Origin: Flavobacteriales bacterium
GTDB lineage: Bacteria; Bacteroidota; Bacteroidia; Flavobacteriales_F; PHOS-HE28
Direction of reading: 5' to 3'
Length of the DNA: 58,020 nucleotides
Assembly (NCBI GenBank): GCA_016717225.1
Contig: JADKGB010000024.1
Span: 1 to 58,020, forward strand
A model generated the notes under the pieces. That model ran no database searches. It was not told the origin of the DNA and worked only from the letters and a program-made list of their open reading frames with translations. How positions within the stretch are numbered: position 1 is the stretch's first letter; each line of letters begins with the position of its first letter. Shown piece after piece: positions 45,337 to 54,013 of this stretch. Both the position numbers and the translations under genes were made by a program.

Positions 45337-46949
45337 GACGATCGTTCTTCATTCTGGCCATCATTCTTTTCGCGACCGGCTTCGCGCAGCAACCATCCTG
45401 GCAAGCACCGCCCAAACTTGTTGTCGGCGTTGTCGTGGACCAGATGCGAACGGACTACATCTATCGCTTTTGGAACAACTTCGGAGAAGGCGGCTTCAAA
45501 CGGCTGATCGGTGAAGGTGCTTTTCTGCGAGATGCGCATTACACCTACATCCCTACGGTCACAGGCCCTGGTCATGCCAGTATTTACACCGGAAGTACTC
45601 CAAGCCTTCACGGTATTGTTGCCAATGAACGCTATGATCGTGCAAGTCGCGCGATGGTGTATTGCGTGAAGGACACAACAGTGCGAGGTGTTGGTTCTGT
45701 CAATGCGCAGAGTTCACCATCCCAATTGCTCGCTACCACATTGGCCGATGAGATCGAGCGACGAACGGATCGGCAAGGCATCACTATCGGTGTTGCTCTG
45801 AAGGATCGTAGCAGCATTCTGCCAATAGGCCGCACAGGCGATGCTGCCTATTGGTTCAGTGCCGATGGTTCGTTCGTTTCAAGCACATGGTACATGAAGG
45901 AACTACCCAAGTGGGTGCAAGAATTCAATCAGAGGAAACTCGCTGAGCGCTATTTGAACCAGACCTGGGAGCCCTTGCTCTCGATCGAAAAATACCACCA
46001 GGTTCTGCCCGATGAAAATCCGTACGAACAACCATTGACAGCCGGAGGGAAGTCATGGTTCCCTTATAACCTCGTGGAACTCTCGAAAGGTCCAGCCGGA
46101 CTTGGGTTGATAGCGACGACGCCTTGGGGCAACACGCTGACCACCGATATGGCGATCGCCGCATTGGTAGGGGAGAAGATGGGCCAGGACAACACCACGG
46201 ATCTGCTCGCTCTGAGTTATAGCAGTACGGATATACTCGGCCACAAGATGGGGCCGCGTGCGCTGGAGATCGAGGATATGTACATCCGGCTGGATCAGGA
46301 ACTTGCACGCTTGCTTACCGAACTTGACAAGTCAGTGGGGGTAGGGAAGTACACGGTTTTTCTCACAGCTGATCATGGCGTGATCGACGTGCCGCAATAC
46401 TTGAAGGATCTGAAGGGAAGCGCAGGGTACATAGACCCACGTGCGATGCAGCAGCGACTTGAGAAAGCGTTCTCGGCCGATGAGGATGAGCGCAAGTTGC
46501 GCTTGGATACCATCTATGATGGCCACGTGTACTTCATGGAGGTGCCGCGGGAAGGAATGCTCGCCCGCGTCGCCGAAGAGATCTCCAGAATGCCAGAAGT
46601 GTCCATTGTGATGACCTCGCATACTGCGCGCCGGAACACCGCGATAGGCGAACAGTCCTTGCTGTCAAATGGCTTCATGCCTCAACGCTGCGGCGACATC
46701 CTGTACACACTGAAGCCCGGCTACTTCGAAGCCGAAGGTTCCTTCGTTGGCAAGGGCACCACGCACGGCAGCGGTTGGAACTACGACACGCATGTGCCGG
46801 TGATCTTCTTTGGCCAAGGGGTCGCTCACAGCGAGGTCGTGAGACGAACTGCAGTGGCCGACATCGTACCCACGATCACCATGCTCATCGGTTGTGCGTT
46901 GCCTGATGCAGCAGTTGGCGAAGCGGTCCGGGAGGTGATCGCGCATTGA
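45333..46949 (+). CDS. PafA-like alkaline phosphatase / nucleotide pyrophosphatase-fold phosphatase
   Basis: 538 residues with a signal peptide (FFILAIILFATGFAQQ). Alkaline-phosphatase-superfamily metal and active-site residues: VVVDQMRTDYIYRF (Asp, ~36), PTVTGPGHASIYTGS with nucleophile Thr77, SYSSTDILGHKMGPRA (Asp/His), FLTADHGV (Asp-His), and GTTHGSGWNYDTHVPVIFFG (His). Closest to PafA of Bacteroidota: Thr nucleophile, periplasmic, constitutive calcium- or zinc-dependent phosphatase. Hydrolyses phosphomonoesters. The ATG overlaps the crcB stop, last of the coupled chain starting at hpt. Confidence 0.94.
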   Translation: MRRSFFILAIILFATGFAQQPSWQAPPKLVVGVVVDQMRTDYIYRFWNNFGEGGFKRLIGEGAFLRDAHYTYIPTVTGPGHASIYTGSTPSLHGIVANERYDRASRAMVYCVKDTTVRGVGSVNAQSSPSQLLATTLADEIERRTDRQGITIGVALKDRSSILPIGRTGDAAYWFSADGSFVSSTWYMKELPKWVQEFNQRKLAERYLNQTWEPLLSIEKYHQVLPDENPYEQPLTAGGKSWFPYNLVELSKGPAGLGLIATTPWGNTLTTDMAIAALVGEKMGQDNTTDLLALSYSSTDILGHKMGPRALEIEDMYIRLDQELARLLTELDKSVGVGKYTVFLTADHGVIDVPQYLKDLKGSAGYIDPRAMQQRLEKAFSADEDERKLRLDTIYDGHVYFMEVPREGMLARVAEEISRMPEVSIVMTSHTARRNTAIGEQSLLSNGFMPQRCGDILYTLKPGYFEAEGSFVGKGTTHGSGWNYDTHVPVIFFGQGVAHSEVVRRTAVADIVPTITMLIGCALPDAAVGEAVREVIAH

Positions 46950-46997
46950 TCTCTTTCCACCTTCACCTGTTCACACTAAGCACATGTTCGAAGTTGA

Positions 46998-47432
46998 ATG
47001 CGCATGACCGTGCCGATAGCTTTCGGCGCAATGGAACCTAACGCACATCCGACAAGTGCTCCCTATGAGTTGTGGGAGCAGGATGGCGTGTTGCATTTGA
47101 TCCTCGGGAATGCCGTTCCGATCGATGCTTGGATGATGAAGGATATCCTGCGCGCTGTGCATTTTCTGGATCCCGTTGGCGGCGAACCGATCATGGTGGA
47201 GCAGCAGGAATTGGTGCGTATGTCCGCCGAAGCCAAGGCCTTTCTTGCTCGCGTGTGCCGCAGTGATGTGCGCCCTGTCGCGTTCATGGCCTATGACCTT
47301 CCGGACAGGATCCAAGGTGATTTCTTCGCTCGTTTCCACAAGCCCAGCTTTCCGTTCAGGGTCTTCGGGGCTCGCGAACATGCCCGCGAATGGTTCGATC
47401 GGTATGCGACTGGTCTCCGCGTTGTGCGCTGA
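46998..47432 (+). CDS. Unknown small soluble protein
   Basis: 144 residues, ATG at 46998 or 47004. Alternating strands and helices (YELWEQDGVLHLILGNAVPI, DAWMMKDILRAVHFLDPVGG, MVEQQELVRMSAEAKAFLAR) with a C-terminal DLPDRIQGDFFARFHKPSFP-type segment. The pattern resembles STAS/SpoIIAA-like proteins found singly in Bacteroidota, without the phospho-serine motif. No signal peptide. No operon partner within 48 bases upstream other than the phosphatase. Function unknown. Confidence 0.65.
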   Translation: MRMTVPIAFGAMEPNAHPTSAPYELWEQDGVLHLILGNAVPIDAWMMKDILRAVHFLDPVGGEPIMVEQQELVRMSAEAKAFLARVCRSDVRPVAFMAYDLPDRIQGDFFARFHKPSFPFRVFGAREHAREWFDRYATGLRVVR

Positions 47433-47506
47433 GCTGTTCATAAGAAAGCGACATGCGCGCTATTTCCCGCTGGCGTCGCGTGGGTGCAAGGTTCTAAGTT
47501 CGCTTC

Positions 47507-48856
47507 GTGAAAATTCTGGTCTTTTCGATACTCCTGCTCTTCGTTTCGGATTGCTTCGCACAGAAGCAATTGGAGCTCCGTGCTGAGGGTGACCTGACCA
47601 CCGTAATGGTGCGGGGATACGAGAGTGCGGATGCTCTTCAACCTGCATTACAGGCGTTCTGGCGTTTTTCCGCGGATACCCCGATCACGTTCTCGTATCA
47701 ACGTCTCACTGCTCCCGTGGGCGATCGATCACTGATGTTGCGGCAATTGTTGCTTTCGGGCATCGAGCTATACCTGGATCAGCGGGTCCACTTTGAAAAA
47801 CGAGGCGTGAAAACGGATGTCAGTGACGAAAGGATGCTGACCGATCTGAACGCGATGGTCGCAACAGCTGCCAGCGAATTCGAAGCGAGTGAGGGCTTCA
47901 GTGGGTTCACGGAACCTACCATGGAACAGTTGGAACGAGTAACGCATATCGATTGGAGCCAGGCCACGTTCACAACAAACGATGAGCAGGACAAGTATCT
48001 GGCGATCTACTTCTACGTGCGAACGCAGCGACAGGAGTTGCAACGGCAGATCCGCGCCGACCTGCTTCCATTGGCAGGGGTCGAGGTCTTGCAGCCATTG
48101 TCCGCTGAAAACGCATTCACGACCGGTCGTAATGTGAGTGTGCCTACCGTCTGCAGAACCGTGTACGATGACCAGAATTTTCTGTGCGCATTGGACCTTG
48201 GCGTTAGCGATACCGTTCTGGGTATGGTTGACAGCCAGCTCACCGATGACCTGATGCTGAAGATCGCGCAGAAGGCCAAGCAGGCGATCAACGAGGATCC
48301 GTTGCCGGCGGAATTGGTGCAACACAAAGTGCGAAAACGTGATCGCTGGTTGAAAGCGGAATTGGATCAGATCAACATACGTATCGACGAACTGGACCAG
48401 CGCAAAGAGTTGTGGAGGCTGCGCGACCGGATGGACGATATCGAAGGCCGGATCGACGATATCGGTATGGAGGTGCGGGATCTGAAAGAAGGGACGGCGA
48501 CGAAAAGTGATAATCCCATCGCCAATTTGAGCGATCTGGTGGGGCGAAACGTCACTGTTCGATTCCCCCGTAACAGCTGCGAACTGGACGGGGACTTCCG
48601 GTTGGTGTTGAACGAAGTGTTCGAGCAGCTCGCCCGATCGGTGGAGGATCGTGTACTGATCACGGGCTACACGGATCGCAGTGGTGACCCTGCCCTGAAC
48701 CTCGCGTTGAGCGAACAACGGGCAAAAGCCGTGCGTGCCTATCTGCTCTCGCGAGGTATTCCTGCTGACCGACTGTTGGTGAACTACTACGGCGATAGTC
48801 GCAGTTCTGGGCGTGATCCGAACGAGCGGAGAGTGGAGGTGGAGTGGTTGCGCTGA
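47507..48856 (+). CDS. OmpA-family protein
   Basis: 449 residues starting at a GTG (47507); the following KILVFSILLLFVSDCFAQ is a signal peptide, supporting that start. N-terminal region (~20-260) is unrecognised. A charged helical segment (~265-335; RWLKAELDQINIRIDELDQR, KELWRLRDRMDDIEGRIDDI) looks coiled-coil. Residues ~340-449 form a peptidoglycan-binding OmpA domain (VTVRFPRNSCELDGDFRLVL, LITGYTDRSGDPALNLALSE, QRAKAVRAYLLSRGIPADRL). Probably links the envelope to the cell wall. Confidence 0.88.
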   Translation: MKILVFSILLLFVSDCFAQKQLELRAEGDLTTVMVRGYESADALQPALQAFWRFSADTPITFSYQRLTAPVGDRSLMLRQLLLSGIELYLDQRVHFEKRGVKTDVSDERMLTDLNAMVATAASEFEASEGFSGFTEPTMEQLERVTHIDWSQATFTTNDEQDKYLAIYFYVRTQRQELQRQIRADLLPLAGVEVLQPLSAENAFTTGRNVSVPTVCRTVYDDQNFLCALDLGVSDTVLGMVDSQLTDDLMLKIAQKAKQAINEDPLPAELVQHKVRKRDRWLKAELDQINIRIDELDQRKELWRLRDRMDDIEGRIDDIGMEVRDLKEGTATKSDNPIANLSDLVGRNVTVRFPRNSCELDGDFRLVLNEVFEQLARSVEDRVLITGYTDRSGDPALNLALSEQRAKAVRAYLLSRGIPADRLLVNYYGDSRSSGRDPNERRVEVEWLR

Positions 48857-48902
48857 TCCGGGAATGGTCACCTTGACCGCATCGTGACCGGGTTAACCAA
48901 CA

Positions 48903-50606
48903 TCAGATCTTTCGCATGCTGCCATCGCCTTGCATCCGGAAAGTGATGGAGATATTGGTGCCGTTTTCCGTCGAGATCTCCATACGCCCATCGATCTGAT
49001 CAGCTAACGCTTCCACGAGTTCGAGGCCAAGTTCAGCTTCCGCTTTATCGGGATCGCGGAGCAGGCCTTTGCCGTTGTCCTTAACGTTCAGGCGGTACAC
49101 GTCTTGTTCCTCTTTTCGCACCCTGATCTCGATGTGTCCACCGGTCACGTAAGGGAACGCATGTTTGTAGCAGTTCGTCAGCAGTTCGCATAGGATAATA
49201 CCCACTTGGATACTTGTATCCGCGTTCAACTTCAGCCCGGCAGTATCCACGCTATGGCTCACGCTGCGGCTCTCAGGCTCGAACATCGCCTTCATCGCAT
49301 TCGCTACTTGCGTAATGAATATCGACAGATCGATGTTCCGTAGGTCGGTTTGCGCATATAGCTTGTGATGTACCAGCGCCATGCTGTCTATACGCCGCTT
49401 GCCGCGCATGTATTCGGTCTTCGCCTGTGTGTCGGTGATGCGGTCAGCTTGCAGGTTCAGAATACTGCTCACAACCTGAAGATTGTTCTTCACGCGGTGG
49501 TGCACTTCACGGTCAAGGATCTCACGTTCGCTGGTGACTTTGGCAAGTTTTCGCTCCTGGGTCAGGCTTTTTCTCTCCTGCCGCAATGCGATCCTATCCG
49601 TGCGCCGGCTCCGCATCAGCACCCAGGTCATCAGTACACCCAGGACCAATAGAAGACAGGCAGCCACCTTAAGTGCATTCCGCTGGCCGGCGGTCCATTT
49701 CTTCAGTTTGTCCAATGGCAATACAGCACCTGTGTATATCTGCATTCCAGCTGCACTGAACGCCCCGATGCGCGCCAGGTATTCCGAACCCGAAACTTCG
49801 AAACTGAACGGAACGCTCTGTTTACCGGCACTCCAGTTGGTTATCGCTTTGGTCATCACCAATGCGGATGTTCCTGTGTCCGCACGTAGCCAAGGCAATT
49901 CCAGCTGGCTCATGTAGAGTTCTGTATGCACCGAGATCGGCTGACCTAGTGCTTTTATCAAGCGTTCAGGTGCCAGCGTGAATCTGACCACCCGGTACGG
50001 CATGGTTGGCCGATCCGCTCTCACCAATAGGGCGACGTGCAAGGCTTCGGTACTGTCGCTGTTGGTTGTGATCGACCATACGGGATCGGATCCACGATCA
50101 CCAAGGGCCTGACCGAACCATAGGCTCTTGCGCGGATCGCTCTGCAATTCGCCGATACGTGGAATGCCCCCTCCGATGGGGTCGTTCAATGACCATTCCG
50201 TCAACAACGGTAGTTCGTCGGCTTTCGTTGTGGTCGAAAACCGCCAATGACCATCGAGTCGAGCCAATTCGTGCTCGCTACCGTTCTCCGTTGCAACCGC
50301 GATGGATGAAATTGCCCATTCGATCTCCATGATCGGTTGCCATCTTTCTTTCAACGCGCTTTCCGTCAGGCTATCATGCACCGCTATATACGCAGCTTCT
50401 TTGCGGAGATCCTGTTCCATGGTGTGAAGGGCTAACGACAATCGGGCATGTTGCCCTTCCATAACACGTTCCAGGGCCACGCCGCCCAATTCGATCGTCC
50501 TTTGTCGATCAGTCAACAATCCGAACACGACAAGCCCAGCGAACAATAGCCAAGTGACGGCAATGGCCACTACGATGGCGATGTTCGTGAGCTGCTTCCG
50601 GGTCAT
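48903..50606 (-). CDS. HisKA_2-type sensor histidine kinase with periplasmic sensor domain
   Basis: 567 residues. N-terminal membrane helix (~8-32), a ~270-residue periplasmic domain without a recognised family, a second helix (~305-325), then a coiled-coil (RQERKSLTQERKLAKVTSER). A HisKA_2 phospho-acceptor segment REILDREVHHRVKNNLQVVS carries His at ~355, followed by an HATPase_c domain with LCELLTNCYKHAFPYV (N box) and VKDNGKGL (G1). The MALVHHKLYAQTDLRNIDL segment is characteristic of HisKA_2/LuxQ-like kinases. No response regulator is adjacent, so the output is unknown. Four-base overlap with the threonine aldolase gene. Confidence 0.93.
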   Translation of the reverse strand: MTRKQLTNIAIVVAIAVTWLLFAGLVVFGLLTDRQRTIELGGVALERVMEGQHARLSLALHTMEQDLRKEAAYIAVHDSLTESALKERWQPIMEIEWAISSIAVATENGSEHELARLDGHWRFSTTTKADELPLLTEWSLNDPIGGGIPRIGELQSDPRKSLWFGQALGDRGSDPVWSITTNSDSTEALHVALLVRADRPTMPYRVVRFTLAPERLIKALGQPISVHTELYMSQLELPWLRADTGTSALVMTKAITNWSAGKQSVPFSFEVSGSEYLARIGAFSAAGMQIYTGAVLPLDKLKKWTAGQRNALKVAACLLLVLGVLMTWVLMRSRRTDRIALRQERKSLTQERKLAKVTSEREILDREVHHRVKNNLQVVSSILNLQADRITDTQAKTEYMRGKRRIDSMALVHHKLYAQTDLRNIDLSIFITQVANAMKAMFEPESRSVSHSVDTAGLKLNADTSIQVGIILCELLTNCYKHAFPYVTGGHIEIRVRKEEQDVYRLNVKDNGKGLLRDPDKAEAELGLELVEALADQIDGRMEISTENGTNISITFRMQGDGSMRKI

Positions 50607-51625
50607 TTCGCGATACGCAGTAAAGCGAGCTTGATCTGTTCGATCGAGCCATCACCCACATCCAAATGCAGCACCATACGGATCTGGCTCGGGCCTATGG
50701 CCATGGCTAGTATGCCAAGTTCTTTCAGCTTCGCACAGAAAGATGCGGCATCCTGGTCCTGCTGGAGCGAGAAGATGATGATATTCGTTTCCACCGGCAT
50801 CAGGTCCTTGACGCCCGGCAGTTCGAGCAGAACCGCTTCCAATCGCTGTGCACGAGCGTGGTCGTCCTTCAACCGTTCCACATGATGGTCCAAGGCATAC
50901 AACCCAGCTGCCGCCAAAATGCCTGCCTGCCTCATTCCGCCACCGAGTCGCTTGCGCACACGGCGAGCCTGCGCCATCATTTTATTGCTTCCAACGAGCA
51001 CTGATCCCGCCGGTGCGCCAAGTCCCTTGCTCAGACAGATTGAGATCGTGTCGAATCGCTTGCCCCATTCGAGCGGGCTCTCACCACTCTCAGCCATGGC
51101 GTTGAAGATCCTGGCGCCGTCCATGTGGATACCCAAGCCGTGCTTGCGACATACCGTGTTGATGCGATCGACCTCGGCGATGTTCCAAATGGCACCACCG
51201 CCACGGTTACAGGTGTTCTCGATATTCACCAGACTTGTGTTCGCGAGCCATTGCGCGTTTCTATCGTTGATGGCCGCTTCCACTTGATCCGCTGTGAACC
51301 GCCCGCGGTCGCTACTTAGAAGTTTTACGCTGCATCCGCTCGTGGCCATGACACCGCCACCCTCATACCGATAAATGTGCGCGCCTTCATCACAGATCAC
51401 CTCATCACCGGGTCGCGTATGGATGTTGACCGCGATCTGGTTGGTCATGGTGCCGCTGGGGCAGAACAAGCCTGCCTCGTGACCGAACAGACTGGCCAGT
51501 CGTTTTTCCAACGCGATAACCGTGGGGTCCTCCCCGAACACATCATCGCCTACTTCGGCGCTGGCCATGGCTTCGCGCATGGCAGCAGAGGGTTTGGTAA
51601 CGGTATCGCTGCGCAGGTCGATCAT
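50603..51625 (-). CDS. ltaE: Low-specificity L-threonine aldolase
   Basis: 340 residues, PLP-dependent fold type I: IDLRSDTVTKPSAAMREAMA and VGDDVFGEDPTVIALEKRLA, CDEGAHIYRYEGGG, GIHMDGARIFNAMA (Asp of PLP) and the PLP-lysine in SICLSKGLGAPAGS (~200). Cleaves L-threonine and L-allo-threonine to glycine and acetaldehyde in the cytosol. Its stop overlaps the ATG of the sensor kinase. Confidence 0.95.
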   Translation of the reverse strand: MIDLRSDTVTKPSAAMREAMASAEVGDDVFGEDPTVIALEKRLASLFGHEAGLFCPSGTMTNQIAVNIHTRPGDEVICDEGAHIYRYEGGGVMATSGCSVKLLSSDRGRFTADQVEAAINDRNAQWLANTSLVNIENTCNRGGGAIWNIAEVDRINTVCRKHGLGIHMDGARIFNAMAESGESPLEWGKRFDTISICLSKGLGAPAGSVLVGSNKMMAQARRVRKRLGGGMRQAGILAAAGLYALDHHVERLKDDHARAQRLEAVLLELPGVKDLMPVETNIIIFSLQQDQDAASFCAKLKELGILAMAIGPSQIRMVLHLDVGDGSIEQIKLALLRIAK

Positions 51626-51667
51626 GGAGCGGCAAGTTAGCCACCTACGACCTCTCCAACTAGTTGT

Positions 51668-52054
51668 TCAGCCGAGGTGCCGATGTAGCTCGATCAACAA
51701 TGGCAATTCTTTGGCACTGACCCCGTGGAAGGCATTCGCAACGGCATCGGCACAGATGTAGATCAACTCACGACGTTCCGTTGAAAGGTCGTTGTGGTGG
51801 CTGGCCATATAGGCGATGAACGAGTCAAAAGTTTCCTCACTGGTCGCATCCCGCTCGCTCAACACATCGAATTCGAATTCCGTGATGAATGCTTGATCCG
51901 TTCCGAAATGATCCGTACCGGACTCCAATGGCACCAAGAGGTCTTTCACACACCATTTCAAGGTCTCCATTTCCTTCGTTCGCACGGTACCATCCGCTGC
52001 TGCGATCGCATACAGTAGTCGTCCAAGTTCCTTGTAGAAAAGCGTTGCATCCAT
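51668..52054 (-). CDS. TerB-like small protein
   Basis: 128 residues, all helical: FYKELGRLLYAIAAADGTVR, TKEMETLKWCVKDLLVPLES, then FDSFIAYMASHHNDLSTERR and ELIYICADAVANAFHGVSAK. The LLYAIAAADGxV start with acidic positions resembles TerB / tellurite-resistance-type alpha-bundle proteins; the usual second metal-ligand motif is not clear. Cytosolic. Between ltaE and the methyltransferase, each separated by ~45 bases, so an operon is possible. Confidence 0.6.
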   Translation of the reverse strand: MDATLFYKELGRLLYAIAAADGTVRTKEMETLKWCVKDLLVPLESGTDHFGTDQAFITEFEFDVLSERDATSEETFDSFIAYMASHHNDLSTERRELIYICADAVANAFHGVSAKELPLLIELHRHLG

Positions 52055-52099
52055 GGCCGTGAAGATGAACTTGTAGTGAATACTACAAACTGACGAAGG

Positions 52100-52741
52100 T
52101 CATTTTCGGCGGGCCACCAGAACACCGTCGCGCAGCGGCACCATGACCTTTTCGACACGCGGATCACTTCGGACCTTGCGGGAATATTCAGTCAGTGCGC
52201 GTGTGGCGTCATCCTGCTCGTCCATTGGCAGTAGGATCTTTCCGCTCCAAAGAACATTGTCCGCTATGATCAGGCCGCCGGGACGAACGCGATCGATCAC
52301 CGCATCGAAGTAGTTCGGGTAGTTCTGCTTGTCCGCATCGATGAACACAAGATCGAACGGTCCTGGCAGCGTAGGAATGATCTGTAGTGCGGGTTGGTGG
52401 TGCATGGTGATGCGATCGAGCATGCCCGCTTTTTCGACGTAGCGATGTACCATCTCCGGCAGGTAGGGGTCAATGTCGATGGTATGCAACATTCCTCCTT
52501 CAACAAGGCCTTCTGCCAGGCAGAGAGCGCTATAACCGGTGTAGGTGCCGATCTCTACAATGATCTTCGGTCGCACAAGGTGGCTCAACATGGACAGGAA
52601 TCGTCCTTGCAGATGCCCGCTGAGCATCATTGGCATCTGCACCTTCTCGAAGGTCTCAATGGTGAGCTCCTTCAGGTACCATGCCTCTTCACCACTGTTC
52701 TTTTCGCAATACGAGTCGAGAGCAGGATCGATGAAGTTCAT
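52100..52741 (-). CDS. Class I SAM-dependent O-methyltransferase (catechol-type)
   Basis: 213 residues. SAM motif I VEIGTYTGYSALCLAEGL (~60-77), HTIDIDPYL, DLVFIDADKQNYPNYFDAVI (~135-154; Asp and metal ligands), RPGGLIIADNVLWSGKI. This is the O-methyltransferase family 3 of bacteria and plants (CCoAMT/COMT type), which needs a divalent metal. Substrate unknown. Ends with PLRDGVLVARRK, as in the family. Confidence 0.93.
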   Translation of the reverse strand: MNFIDPALDSYCEKNSGEEAWYLKELTIETFEKVQMPMMLSGHLQGRFLSMLSHLVRPKIIVEIGTYTGYSALCLAEGLVEGGMLHTIDIDPYLPEMVHRYVEKAGMLDRITMHHQPALQIIPTLPGPFDLVFIDADKQNYPNYFDAVIDRVRPGGLIIADNVLWSGKILLPMDEQDDATRALTEYSRKVRSDPRVEKVMVPLRDGVLVARRK

Positions 52742-52762
52742 GCGGCCAAAATAGGCGCACCG

Positions 52763-53962
52763 TCACTGCTTGATCCAGCGGGTGCGGCAGGTGTGGCCTT
52801 CTTCGCTCGTCGCATGCACCAGATAGAGCCCGCTTTTCCAGTTGCTCGCGTCGATCTCCGGTCGCCCGATGAACCGTTCCATCAGCACACGCCTTCCTTG
52901 TGCATCGGTGATCAGAACGTCCAACGGTCCCACGTGAGGCATTTCGATCACGACTCTTGATGTTCCCGGGTTAGGATGAACGTATACCGCAGATAGACCG
53001 AACTCTTCGATGTTGAATGCGAAGACCGTCATATACATCTCGCGATGCCTGGTGAAGGAGGAATCGAGTCCGGTACCGTAGACTCCTGCGTTCCAGCCAC
53101 CCCCGCCGGATGCGTAGGTCCCAGCACCACCGCGCAACCCGTAGGGAATGACAGGTCCGAGATCCGTCCAGCCGTCGGGCTCACTGTACATGTAGGCGTT
53201 CGAGTGGAAAGTGGTGTCGTTCGAGGCCCCGCCGATAATTCCGGGGAGCCAGTCGGCCGCGATGGCATCCGCACCATAACGTGCTTCGGGCAAGGACTGC
53301 GCAGCGGTCCACTCGTCGTTGTTCGCGTCGTATCTCCACACATCGCTCAGGGCTTGGTATGCACTGTCCGCACCACCGGCGACATAGCCGTATGGCCACG
53401 AGTTGATACAAGAGGCTCGATGACGCCCTATACCCGGGATGTCCGCGACTTGCAGCCAATCATCGGCCAGAGGGTCATAACGCCAACATTCGTTCGTTGT
53501 ATGGCCGCCAGCCACAAGGCCGGTGACGACATATGCTTTGCTATTGAGTGTGAACGATGCTGCCGCATAGCGACCTGCTGCTGGCAGGGAGGCCTTCTGG
53601 GTCCAGCTATTGGTGGATTCGGAGAAGCTCCACAGTTCGTTCAGCGCACCGTTCGCGTCGAGTCCTCCGAAGAGATAACCCTCGGTGCCGAAGTCGAAGT
53701 TGAAGGCGGTGCAATACTGCCTGGGTGAAGCTGGCAGTTGTGGCACTGAATACCATTGCGGGTTGCCGATGATATCGAGCATCCACCAATCATTGGTGAG
53801 GCTCCAGCCGACTTGCATACCGGTTCCGAAGTAGGCATGCGGGCCGATGGAGAACGCCGCCGCATCATCCCTGGCTGTTCCCGGAAAGTCAGGTATTTGG
53901 TTCCAGGTCTGGGAGTACGCGCAATGCCCGCATGCAAAAAGCAGGAGAAGAATGGAACGCAT
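52763..53962 (-). CDS. Kelch-repeat T9SS type A cargo protein
   Basis: 399 residues from the ATG at 53962, with a signal peptide (SILLLLFACGHCAYSQ). Five or six Kelch-type blades (~20-305): WNQIPDFPGTARDDAAAF, WYSVPQLPASPRQYCTAF, WTQKASLPAAGRYAAASF, WLQVADIPGIGRHRASCI, WTAAQSLPEARYGADAIA. C-terminal ~70 residues (VYVHPNPGTSRVVIEMP, ITDAQGRRV, WKSGLYLVHATSE) form a type A sorting domain. Secreted, probably a surface-displayed propeller; ligand unknown. Confidence 0.9.
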   Translation of the reverse strand: MRSILLLLFACGHCAYSQTWNQIPDFPGTARDDAAAFSIGPHAYFGTGMQVGWSLTNDWWMLDIIGNPQWYSVPQLPASPRQYCTAFNFDFGTEGYLFGGLDANGALNELWSFSESTNSWTQKASLPAAGRYAAASFTLNSKAYVVTGLVAGGHTTNECWRYDPLADDWLQVADIPGIGRHRASCINSWPYGYVAGGADSAYQALSDVWRYDANNDEWTAAQSLPEARYGADAIAADWLPGIIGGASNDTTFHSNAYMYSEPDGWTDLGPVIPYGLRGGAGTYASGGGGWNAGVYGTGLDSSFTRHREMYMTVFAFNIEEFGLSAVYVHPNPGTSRVVIEMPHVGPLDVLITDAQGRRVLMERFIGRPEIDASNWKSGLYLVHATSEEGHTCRTRWIKQ

Positions 53963-54013
53963 GGCTCGAAGGTAGGACACGCTAGCCAAGAGGGACGCTC
54001 CTGCTAAAGCAGA

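Noticed and set aside
47768..48871. 367-residue minus-strand open frame opposite the OmpA protein
   Set aside because: Antisense to a protein with signal peptide, coiled coil and OmpA domain.
48867..48890. Hairpin ggtcac...gtgacc between converging OmpA and kinase genes as terminator
   Set aside because: Only a six-base stem with a long loop and no T tract; not enough to call.
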